A DNA stretch of 64,000 bases from Lutimaribacter_A marinistellae. Its GTDB lineage: Bacteria; Pseudomonadota; Alphaproteobacteria; Rhodobacterales; Rhodobacteraceae. The number at the start of each line of letters is the position of its first letter. The first letter of the stretch is position 1. This document shows, piece after piece, positions 50,971 through 60,000 of the stretch. Both the position numbers and the translations under genes were made by a program. The notes under the pieces are model-generated. The model made no database searches. It saw only the letters and a list, made by a program, of their open reading frames with translations, and had not been told where the DNA came from. Where the stretch lies: the NCBI RefSeq assembly GCF_042648365.1, contig NZ_JBHRXI010000012.1, positions 161,395 through 225,394 of the forward strand, given 5' to 3'.

Positions 50971-53900
50971 GCTGGCACACTCCCAAGCGCTTCCTCGATA
51001 ACCTTGTCCAGACCCGGCCCGAAATCGTGAACGTCACGCAGCTCGGCGAAGGCCCAGCGCCCATACGTGCCGAGGCGGTTGACCGTGGGGATCCACTTGT
51101 TGCGCATGGTGTCGGCTTTAATCATGGCGTCATGGCCGCGGAAGCCCTTGACCTCGACCACCAGCGTGGTGGGTTCGGGCGCGCCGAGGCGGATGAGGAA
51201 ATCGGGAAGGTAGTTCCTGGGCTCGCCTTCAAGCAGGTAAGGGACTTCGAGGCCGAGATTGTGGTTCTTGGCATAGGCCGTGACCATGGGATGGTCCTCG
51301 ATCCGTGCGGCCAACTTATCCTCCCAGTCACTGTCGGTGACGATCCAGTTGACGTGGCTGCGGTCGGGCCGTGGGTGGTAACGCGTGGCCTTGGAGGTGT
51401 TGAAATTGACGTCCGCTGTCGAGCCGGTGGGGTTGTAGGGATCGAGGATCGCGCGCAACACGCTGTCGCCGCCGGGCTGGTCCTTGAGTGCACCGAAGAT
51501 GATTTCGCACACCTCATCAGCCAACTCGCGATATAGGAGCTGGGCTGGGACAGTATCGCCCTTGCAGACGAGGTGCCCCTCTTTCAGCCATTGGTTCACG
51601 ATCCGCTTGGCGGCCGGGAAGAGATGCATGCGCGGCTGTTCGTTGGCATCGCGCAGCTTTTCGAAGATCATGTGCTTGGCGATGTGCGTGGCGATGGTCG
51701 ACTGCCTTTGGGCCTTGAGGTAGTCGAGCGTGAGCTTCTCGGCTTGGCCGACGATACCCTGCATCGTGACCACGGTCGCGGCCACCTTCTCGGGCGTCAG
51801 GACATAGGGTTCCTGACCGGAGAAGTCGACGGTAAGCCGGTCGGGCGGCAGATCGGCGATGTAGCCTTGGACGCGGGGAAAGGTGATCTCCAGGTGATCG
51901 CGGTCGGGGGACAGCGCACGCACATTTACCACGTCGCGTGGCTTTTGCGGTGGGGCGACGCGCGGGCCGTCGGAGAAGTTGAGCCCGTCGATTCCCATGA
52001 TGTCGGCATATTCGGTCCTGAACAGGCCGGTCTCGGGATCGGTATCATAGGACAGCCTGCGAAGCGCGCGGCCGATGACCTGCTCGCAGATCAGCTGTGT
52101 GCCGAAGGCGCGAAGGCCGAGGATATGCGTGACGTTGTTTGCATCCCAACCTTCGGTCAGCATGGAAACTGACACCACGCAGCGCACCTGTTCCCCGAGG
52201 CGCCCCTTGCGCCCCACTGTGTTCATGACTTCGCGCAGTATGTCGGCATCGGTCAGGTCTTCATTGCCCTGGCCACGCTCCGCCTGCTCCCGGCGAAACG
52301 CTTCGATCTCTTCGGCATGCGCGTCGCGGAACGACTTGTCGATGTCCCCTCCGGCTTCCAGCGTTGCGCTGTCGATCAGCACTGTCCGTGGGCGAGGGAG
52401 ACGTTCCCCATCGGTCGAAAAGTTGGAGAAGAGCCCGCACTTGCCCGGCACGGTTTCCAGGAAGCCATCGCCGCTCTCCCTTTCGTATCCTGCAACGTAA
52501 TCTCTCAGAAGCTCGGAGTTCGTCGTGTTGTTGCAGACGATGATGAAGACGGGTGGAATACCGACCTTCTCGGCCTCCCAGAGCTTGTAGGTCTTTTCGT
52601 AGTGCCCATAGAGCGCGTCGATGGCGGTCTTGAGCTCCAGCGGCAGCTTTTGCGGATCCGGCAGGGCGCCCTTGGATTTCTTGGGCATCTTCTTTCCGAT
52701 TGCCTTCCAGAGGTTTCGGTAAAGAGGCTGCGGCTGACCCGGCAGGTTGTCGGCAACGGGGACACGGGGAAGTTTGACGATCCCGCACTCGATGGCATCC
52801 ATGAGAGAAAAGTCGGATACGACCCACGGGAACAATGTGCCCTCGACCCATCCAGACCCAGAGAGAAAGAACGGGGTTGCCGAGAGGTCATAGGTAACCT
52901 GAACGCCGATCTTCCTTTTGGCCGCTTCGAGGCCCGAGATCCAAAGCCGTGCAGCCTCGCGGTTTTCTTCGGCTTCCTTGCGGGCATCGCCGGTGAGCTT
53001 TTCCTCGGCCGCTCCGGGACGCTCACGGTAGCAGTGATGAGCCTCGTCATTGATGACGACAATCTTGCCCAGTCCCATCAGTTCGGGCATCACCCGTTGC
53101 AACATCTGACCTTCGGTTTCCAGTGTCGACAACTGCTCGCCATGCCCTTCCAGGGCGGACCGTGTTCCCTTTGCAAGTGGCACGCGCTCGCGAAGCTTGA
53201 AGGCATGATAGTTCGTTAGCACGATCTTGGCGCGCTGCATTTCCTGCATCAGGTCCGCAGGCACGAGGTTTAGCCTCTTGTAGTAGGTGTCGGCATCATT
53301 CGGTAGAAGAACGCGCAACCGGTCGCGGATGGTGATGCCGGGCGTCACGATCAGAAAACCACGCGTGAATGTCTTGGAGTTCGCGCTTCTGACAGCGTTC
53401 AGTGTCTGCCATGCGATCAGCATCGCCATCACGGTTGTCTTGCCTGCGCCGGTGGCAAGCTTCATCGCGATACGGAAAAGTTCCGGATTGGCTTCGGCGT
53501 TGGCCGCTTCGATGCGTTTGCGAAACCGCCTGCCGCGGTCGCCAAGCTTGGGTGCGACTTCAGCGAGGAAAATCGCCGTCTCCACCGCTTCAAGTTGGCA
53601 GAAGAAGGGGCGGATCGGCTGGGTTTCGTCTTTCTGGATCGCGCGCCAATGCTGGAGAAGGCGCTGGGTGGTTGGGGTGACCTGCCATTGAGTTGGGTTG
53701 GGAAGATTGCGCCAGACCTCGACCTCACGACGGATTTCATTGACGAACTCGGTTACATTGTAGTCGAGATCTTGCCCCCCCAGTCCCTCGACGCTCAGCC
53801 CCAGCTCGCTTTGCTTGTCCGGCTTCTTGCTTTTTGCCTGTGGCATCGCGGAAATCAAATCCGACCTCCGTCGCCGCTGCAGGATGCGATCAGTCGGTCG

Positions 53901-53978
53901 ACCGTCTTCATCGAGTTCCCAATGTCGGCCGGGCATGGCGTAAGGAGAGTTCAGGATCGGATGTTCAAAGAACGACAT
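50967..53978 (-). CDS. type III restriction endonuclease Res-like subunit (BPTD_3080-type)
   Basis: 1003 aa. SF2 helicase motifs are ATGAGKTTVMAM (Walker A), VINDEAHHCY (DEAH), LSATPF and SMLTEGWDANNVTHI with QVIGRALRR. The C-terminus has a PD-(D/E)XK nuclease: YLPDFLIRLG followed by LVVEVKGFRG. All motifs look intact, so it should cut DNA after ATP-driven translocation. The start ATG 53978 opens the minus-strand operon ending with the helicase gene at 44457. The GC content matches the chromosome better than the AT-rich genes just upstream. Confidence 0.9.
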   Translation of the reverse strand: MSFFEHPILNSPYAMPGRHWELDEDGRPTDRILQRRRRSDLISAMPQAKSKKPDKQSELGLSVEGLGGQDLDYNVTEFVNEIRREVEVWRNLPNPTQWQVTPTTQRLLQHWRAIQKDETQPIRPFFCQLEAVETAIFLAEVAPKLGDRGRRFRKRIEAANAEANPELFRIAMKLATGAGKTTVMAMLIAWQTLNAVRSANSKTFTRGFLIVTPGITIRDRLRVLLPNDADTYYKRLNLVPADLMQEMQRAKIVLTNYHAFKLRERVPLAKGTRSALEGHGEQLSTLETEGQMLQRVMPELMGLGKIVVINDEAHHCYRERPGAAEEKLTGDARKEAEENREAARLWISGLEAAKRKIGVQVTYDLSATPFFLSGSGWVEGTLFPWVVSDFSLMDAIECGIVKLPRVPVADNLPGQPQPLYRNLWKAIGKKMPKKSKGALPDPQKLPLELKTAIDALYGHYEKTYKLWEAEKVGIPPVFIIVCNNTTNSELLRDYVAGYERESGDGFLETVPGKCGLFSNFSTDGERLPRPRTVLIDSATLEAGGDIDKSFRDAHAEEIEAFRREQAERGQGNEDLTDADILREVMNTVGRKGRLGEQVRCVVSVSMLTEGWDANNVTHILGLRAFGTQLICEQVIGRALRRLSYDTDPETGLFRTEYADIMGIDGLNFSDGPRVAPPQKPRDVVNVRALSPDRDHLEITFPRVQGYIADLPPDRLTVDFSGQEPYVLTPEKVAATVVTMQGIVGQAEKLTLDYLKAQRQSTIATHIAKHMIFEKLRDANEQPRMHLFPAAKRIVNQWLKEGHLVCKGDTVPAQLLYRELADEVCEIIFGALKDQPGGDSVLRAILDPYNPTGSTADVNFNTSKATRYHPRPDRSHVNWIVTDSDWEDKLAARIEDHPMVTAYAKNHNLGLEVPYLLEGEPRNYLPDFLIRLGAPEPTTLVVEVKGFRGHDAMIKADTMRNKWIPTVNRLGTYGRWAFAELRDVHDFGPGLDKVIEEALGSVPA

Positions 53979-54194
53979 GCTCGCCTCGGTCTTCTGCTAT
54001 CATTTTGCAATCATTGGACGGCTCCTCTTCCTGTTTCAACCGTCAAACACCTGATTTGACGAGGCGGTTTACCGCGAGCGTGGCGCCCTGTCAGATCGCG
54101 CCTAGGAGGGAACATGGAACACTTTGAACGGCTCGCCGGCCGTTTGTAAGGTAGACGAACTCAGACAGGTGCTCGCCTCCCAACTTTTTCATCG

Positions 54195-54791
54195 TCAAAT
54201 GAAAGGCGGTACTTTAACTCTAAAAGAAGATACCGAAGCTCCTATAACTTCTTCGTCGGTGCCTCTGTCCCAATTTGTCACGGCGAACGCCCCTCGGCCG
54301 CTGTAACTATTTGAACGCAACTGTTTCTCACTTGCTTCTAAAAAAGGGACGAATAGATTGCAGACCTTAATATAGTGATTCCGAAGTTGACCCTCATGCT
54401 TTCGTGGTGGGTCTTGAAAGCTGTAATGAACGCACTCATACCAGTCTTCGGCATAATTGGAGAAGTTTACCAAAACGACTAGTTGTGAAATGTCGGTGCC
54501 GCCCGTATCTTGAATAACATTCGAATATAGCAGCTCCTTGAAGTACCCGTTTCTTTTTGGGTTGGTGGCGTTGCTGCGCCCAATTATCGCGCCGTTCTTG
54601 GCAAGCATCACATCGAAGAAAAATTCACTGACATTTGCATGATAGCCTAGGTCGTCGCAGTTCTTAGCCTTCATCACACTTCGGATATCCGATATGAATT
54701 GTTCGCAAAGCTCCGGAAAGTCTCGAAAATTTTCCTTTTTATACAGCTCGTTAAGGCTTGGGAGGCTACTGTCTTTAAACTCTCCTAGCAC
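54195..54791 (-). CDS. hypothetical protein, AT-rich
   Basis: 198 aa, GTG start at 54791 with AGGAG 3 nt upstream (close). No family recognised. The protein is acidic to neutral with many aromatic residues (NYAEDWYECVHYSF) and ends RVKVPPFI. A+T content is clearly higher than in its neighbours, pointing to foreign origin. It overlaps the 3' end of the small gene at 54785-54994 by 7 nt, so the two are probably coupled. They could also be one gene split by a frameshift. Confidence 0.65.
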   Translation of the reverse strand: MLGEFKDSSLPSLNELYKKENFRDFPELCEQFISDIRSVMKAKNCDDLGYHANVSEFFFDVMLAKNGAIIGRSNATNPKRNGYFKELLYSNVIQDTGGTDISQLVVLVNFSNYAEDWYECVHYSFQDPPRKHEGQLRNHYIKVCNLFVPFLEASEKQLRSNSYSGRGAFAVTNWDRGTDEEVIGASVSSFRVKVPPFI

Positions 54792-54994
54792 AAACTCCTC
54801 TTGGTCAGGGTCGACTCAAAAAAAGTGGACGATTGGGAGTTTATAAGAAGTTCCATTTTTGGATATAGGAATTTATATTTACTGGCGGCGTTGTCCCTGA
54901 AAAACATCTTGCAAAAGTCGTGAGCTTTCTCAGCCTCAGTCATTAGGGCTACTTTCTTTTGGCGCCTTTTTCTTTGAGCCATTTTTCTTAGCAT
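54785..54994 (-). CDS. small hypothetical protein, AT-rich
   Basis: 69 aa, ATG at 54994 with AAGGAAA about 9 nt upstream. The N-terminus is basic (RKMAQRKRRQKKVAL), followed by EKAHDFCKMFFRDNAASKYKF. No family recognised. It ends TAG overlapping the GTG of the next gene by 7 nt. The pair is A+T-rich and lies just upstream of, and in the same direction as, the restriction operon. Confidence 0.55.
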   Translation of the reverse strand: MLRKMAQRKRRQKKVALMTEAEKAHDFCKMFFRDNAASKYKFLYPKMELLINSQSSTFFESTLTKRSLC

Positions 54995-55374
54995 TGACCG
55001 CTTTCCTTTTTTAAAGGGGAATGTATGAATTTTGACTATAGGGTGTTTGTGCGCTCGGTATGTCCCGTCGGGTGGTCCAGCCTAGGGACTAGTACATCGT
55101 CGGCCTTTGGTCCATCGGAACGATGCTTTTCTGGCGGGCGGACGACAGCCAGAGCGCTGTGAGGTCTGACCGTCATGCATGTATTCAAGTGTGGGCTCCT
55201 TCTCGACTTGAGCCACTCCTCCTTTTGCAGCCTTTAGTTTTAATCAAGAAATAATCGGTGGCAGCAGCAAGTTCGACGGGTTCAAGAAACCAAGTTCGGA
55301 GAAACAGGGGGCGGGAGACGTTTCGATATTTGATGTCTACACGTCTCCCGCCCCCTGTTTCCGTCCAGACAAGG
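54995..55374. other. 380-bp region without a supported gene
   Basis: No convincing frame with a ribosome site is seen. The part next to 54995 contains the AAGGAAA site and presumably the promoter of the small AT-rich gene. The only other structure is the 21-bp inverted repeat at 55301-55361, listed separately. Confidence 0.6.
55301..55361. terminator. perfect 21-bp inverted repeat, possible terminator
   Basis: The arm at 55301-55321 (starting GAAACAGGGGG) is exactly complementary to 55341-55361, with a 19-base loop. It begins 14 bp past the stop of the minus-strand gene at 55375, where a terminator would be expected. The stem is very GC-rich, but no T-run follows on either strand, so factor-independent termination is unproven. 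Confidence 0.5.
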
Positions 55375-55794
55375 TCAGTTCAGTTTCGACTTGTCGTCGA
55401 ACAGATCCGCCTTTGCAGCAGCCTCGTCGCTCTTCTCTGGCGGGGGGCGCCGTGTGGCGACGATGTCCGGCGACGCCTTCTGGCGGGTCACGTCCTTGAA
55501 AAACTCATCGAAAGCGTTGCGAACTTCGCGCTCCCCGTCTTCGTCGACGCGCATGTCCGGGATCGTGCCGGGGCGGCCATAGGCCCGGTCCAGTATCTGC
55601 GTACTGGCCGAGATCCGGGCGCTTTCGGATTCGCCGTGCTGGGCGATTTCGACGAGCACGTCCAAAGCGAGCTCACCGTGTTCCCGGAGCTTCAGGATCA
55701 TGTTCTGCCGATCCAGGCGACTGGCCTTGGCGCCCGACCCCTTCGGGCGACCGGCACCGGGACGCTTTCCACCCCTGCCTTTGGTAGTCTTCAT
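55375..55794 (-). CDS. hypothetical protein with terminase-small-subunit-like N-terminus
   Basis: 139 aa. GGKRPGAGRPKGSGAKASRL at the N-terminus is the basic motif seen in many phage terminase small subunit-like and DUF5681-type proteins. It is followed by a helical part (LRLREHG-like LKLREHGELALDVLVEIAQ) and an acidic, Lys-ending tail. CAAAGGAAAA lies before the ATG at 55794. It is a mobile-element type gene, and DNA binding is inferred from the N-terminus only. Confidence 0.65.
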   Translation of the reverse strand: MKTTKGRGGKRPGAGRPKGSGAKASRLDRQNMILKLREHGELALDVLVEIAQHGESESARISASTQILDRAYGRPGTIPDMRVDEDGEREVRNAFDEFFKDVTRQKASPDIVATRRPPPEKSDEAAAKADLFDDKSKLN

Positions 55795-55973
55795 GGTTTG
55801 ATTTTCCTTTGATTCTTTTTCAATCGAGTGCTTCCTTTAGGGGCTTCCGATCTTCTGTTGCCTGAGAGTTTTCGACCCCGGTGGTGGTAGGTTAAGGTTG
55901 TCTCATGCGTGGGACGTTAAAGGCGCGGAAACGGCCTGATCCGTGTCACTTCCGATGTCGCCTATGCAGGATT

Positions 55974-56318
55974 TCAGGACATCTCGGGTTTTTTCGTCAT
56001 GCTCAGCGTGACATCCGAAGACGAATTATCACTACGGCTTCTGGTTTGCCCGTTCCGCCCCGAAGGATTGTGCGCCTTGGCCTTGAGCACCTCAAAATCC
56101 TCGCCCTTGCGCCAGGCGCGATACAAGTGGCGACCGTCGCGAGCCTGAGGGAGCGGCAGTTCGGTGATCTCGTAGCGGTGGCCACTGGCGCAGCCATGGA
56201 CGCCCGGGTGCCCAATCTCGGTCACCACGATGAAGCCCTTTTCCTGCAGGTGCTGGAAGGCACGGGCGGCGGTTTGCGGAGAGACGCCCAGCCTGTCCGC
56301 AGCCTGCCTGACGCTGAG
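55974..56318 (-). CDS. helix-turn-helix protein, 5' end in the assembly gap
   Basis: At least 114 C-terminal residues are visible; the start lies in or beyond the run of N. A winged helix-turn-helix reads LSVRQAADRLGVSPQTAARA and continues FQHLQEKGFIVVTEIG, like replication- or mobility-associated regulators of alphaproteobacterial elements. The C-terminus is a disordered Ser/Arg-rich tail. It probably belongs with the gene at 55375 on the same strand. Confidence 0.7.
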   Translation of the reverse strand, partial: LSVRQAADRLGVSPQTAARAFQHLQEKGFIVVTEIGHPGVHGCASGHRYEITELPLPQARDGRHLYRAWRKGEDFEVLKAKAHNPSGRNGQTRSRSDNSSSDVTLSMTKKPEMS

Positions 56319-56541
56319 NNNNNNNNNNNNNNNNNNNNNNNNNNNNNNNNNNNNNNNNNNNNNNNNNNNNNNNNNNNNNNNNNNNNNNNNNNNNNNNNNN
56401 NNNNNNNNNNNNNNNNNNNNNNNNNNNNNNNNNNNNNNNNNNNNNNNNNNNNNNNNNNNNNNNNNNNNNNNNNNNNNNNNNNNNNNNNNNNNNNNNNNNN
56501 NNNNNNNNNNNNNNNNNNNNNNNNNNNNNNNNNNNNNNNNN
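56319..56541. other. assembly gap (223 N)
   Basis: The sequence is unknown here. It interrupts the helix-turn-helix gene, and the far side leads into an IS5-type remnant, so a repeated insertion sequence may have broken the assembly. The real distance across the gap may differ from 223 bases. Confidence 0.99.
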
Positions 56542-56740
56542 AAGGCTCCTTTCAAGGCGGGACGCATCCCGACAGTTCCGGGGCCTGACGATGTGGAGAG
56601 GGAGCTTCCAACACAGACATGTTTCGGTCGTTCCGCTGCTCCGGCCAAAGCCAGACACAATTTTGCCAGCTCAAAGAGCCGACATCGAAACGTCCCGACA
56701 CATCTTGCATCCTGGACGCTCGAACCGTGCCGTGGCTCGG

Positions 56741-56953
56741 AGGCGATGTCAATTGCTGAGGGTCATATGGCGACGATGGAGCTGCTACCACCGCCGGAGC
56801 CGGGTCGAGTCAAAGATGAACTGCATCAAGCTGCTCGGCGAATCCCTAATGGTCCGAGACTTCGAGCGCCAGATCGCCGAGTTGCAGGTTCGTATCGCCG
56901 TGGTCAACGGCTACACCGCCCTTGGCATACCTTTCACAGTGGCTGTAGAATAA
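56741..56953 (+). pseudogene. IS5-type transposase, C-terminal remnant
   Basis: About 70 codons ending TAA at 56953 match the C-terminus of IS5-family DDE transposases of Rhodobacteraceae: RRWSCYHRRSRVESKMN, then KLLGESLMVRDFERQIAELQ and VNGYTALGIP. The catalytic D, D and E positions are mostly upstream and not recognisable. The remaining part of the frame to 56591 has no family similarity that I can see. It is a fragment, possibly continuing in the gap. Confidence 0.75.
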
Positions 56954-57069
56954 ATCTGTCCGAGGAAAGGGAAACCGCGGTCAGACCCGGATTTTAGCAA
57001 CAGCGCCACTTGGCCATAGAATGTTAGTATAGTGGTCTTGAACAAGCCATCGTTGGGGATTGTTGAAAA

Positions 57070-60000
57070 ATGAATTATCAGTCATTTAGTTTAATAGATC
57101 TCCCGAATGAAATTTCCATTTTGATTGAATTGCCGTTTGATATGGCAGGAAATGACGTTGTAGAGGTCACTCAGGCGTACGGTGGAAGTACAAGTCATTT
57201 TGGATCGTTGTACTATTCGCTTGATTTCTCGTCTATCACGCGGCAGTTGCCAGGTCTGCCAAATGCGCAAGTTGTCTTGGACGCCGATAATATATTGACT
57301 TCGCAAACCGAAATGGCGTATGGAGATGGTCGCTATGTTGGTGAGCCAGATCGAGTTGGAGCCTTAGATTATCACAACTTCGGAAACTTCATAACTTTTG
57401 AAGGCGGTGGCGTTTATGCCACTTTAATGCATCTCGAAAATGGATCGGTTAGCGATTACATCGACGGTACCACGAACTTTTTGACGACAAGTAATACAGG
57501 AGGTGATTGGGGTAATCACGTTCATGTGAGTTATGGTGCTGATATAATTCAGCCGTTTGGCTCTTGGGTAACGATCGCTGATGCATCAGAAGGAACAGGA
57601 CGTTCCGTTGTTAAATTTGACACCGCCCTTGGTATTTTGAGAGAAGGTGCCGTAACATTCGGCTCTTTTGGTATTCTGGCTAATTCGAATCAGGCGGTTG
57701 ACTTTTTGGCGGATGGCCAGCCAATCGAGCACAATGTATTCCTCATGGGTTCGCAAGATGGTACTTCCGCCTTTGGAGATAACTTTGACAATATTCTTTC
57801 GGGAAATCGGGGCGACAACACCATTGCTGGTCTCGGTGGTGCCGACGCTATCTGGGGCGGCGGAGGTAATGATGAGATCTATGGTGAGGGAGACAACACC
57901 GACACAGACAACGATACGGTTTCTCCCGGCGACACGATTTTTGGTGGTGGCGGAAAAGACACAATCTATGGAGGGTCGCAGGGAGACTGGATTCACGGCG
58001 ACAGCGGAGAGTACCGGCTGTGGCTCACACTGGCCAGCTCGTTTGACCGCAGCTATGGATTGTTGCATCTGTCGACCTTCGACGACCGCGTTGTGACTGG
58101 TGGACCGATCGATTTTCGATACGAAAGTCCACTAGCCGCAGTCGCAGATGTTGGTGACGATCTTCGCGGCGACTCGGGCAACGATACGATTTTTGGCGGT
58201 GCCGGGAACGACACCATTTATGGCGGTACGGGTAACGACATAATCTTCGGCGGTGAAGACAATGATGCCTTGTTTGGAGAACAAGGCAACGACATTTTCA
58301 TTGGCGGAAGCGGCGTGGATACAGCGTATTTCGAGTCTTTGTCTCAGGTGGGCGTTTCCTTTTCTTTCACACGAAGTGTCGTCGATGGCCTCGAACGCGT
58401 CGAAGTTGAGCAGACGTCCACGGCGCTGTCTTTCGGTGCTCAAGACAACGGAACCGATATACTCTATGGCGTAGAGACGATTAGTTTTGGTGGAACTGTT
58501 TTTTACGATGTCGCTAGACTTCCGGATACTCTGAACTTTGTTGATCTGCCAATCGATTTTCCTGGAATACATTCTCAATCTACTACCGCATTCGCATCAG
58601 TTGATAGTGACCCAATTTGGATCAACATTGCTAATGCTGAAGAAGGATACGAACTGACCGCGCCAATAGCAGGATCATCGTCGTCGCTTGCTATGGTCGG
58701 TATGACAAGCGGGAATCGGATCGACTTCCACTCTGATCAGGTCTACGCAACGGTCGATGGTGTAACATACCAAACCCTTCAAAGTGCCCTTACCCCGACG
58801 GTTGCCAACCCAGATGACCACGGTGATACTCGCGGCACAGCAACTCTTGTCTCCGACCTTGATGGCACAGCGGTGCGCGGTGAAATCGGGGTGTCTGGCG
58901 ATGAGGACTACTTCCGGTTTGATACTCAGTCAGGACGGATCTACGCGGTCGTCGCGACACCTGATTACAGCGGGGTCGACCCGGAAATCAGGGTCTACAA
59001 CGCATCCGGTCAGCTCATGGCATCCAATGCCGATCTAGGTGGGGGGCCAAGCGCGGGACTTTCGTTCACTGCGAATGGCGGGACCTTCTACGTCGAGATT
59101 TCGGGCGAGAATGGCACCACCGGCGACTACGGTATCGGTGTTTCTTTGATCGGTGACGGTTCCGGCGAAACCGCTCCAAGCGATGCCTCTGAACCTGACG
59201 CTGGCATAGATACGACGACCCGAACCGTCACCCACGAAGGAGACGAAGGCGACAATACCTGGCTGTTCTCCAGTTCGTCCTCAACGGAAGTTTTCATTGC
59301 CATGTACGGTGGCGACGACAGAGCCATTACAGGGCAGCGCGACGACATAGTCTTGGGTGGAGCGGGAGAAGATACAATCGAAACCAACGCCGGAAATGAT
59401 ACGATTGGCGGCGGAGATGATGATGATACCATCGAGGGTGGTGATGGAAATGACGGTATCGCAGGGGGGCGCGACAACGACTCTATCAAAGGTGATGATG
59501 GCGACGACACTATTGCTGGTGAGCATGGTCGGGATACACTACGGGGTGGTGACGATGATGACGTGATTTCCGGTGGTGATGACGACGACCGGATCGACGG
59601 CGATGCAGGTCACGATGGAATATTGGGCGACGATGGTGACGATGACATAGATGGTGGTACCGGCAACGACACCATTTACGGCGGAGATGACAACGACACA
59701 ATCGACGGAGAAAGCGGGGGCGATGTTCTCTACGGAGGGCGCGGTCGTGATTTCATCTGGGGTGGTGAGGACGCCGACCGAATAGACGGCGGCGATGGCG
59801 ATGATGAGTTGCTCGGCGAGGATGGAAACGACAATATTTCCGGCGGTGCTGATGATGACACCATTCGGCCAGGTGCAGGGGACGACATTATCGATGGAGA
59901 TGGTGGTCGTGATACTCTGAGCTACAAGGCCATGAATGGCGGTGCCACCATCGATATGACGACGGAAAGAGCCTACGGTGCCGAGATTGGTTTCGACATA

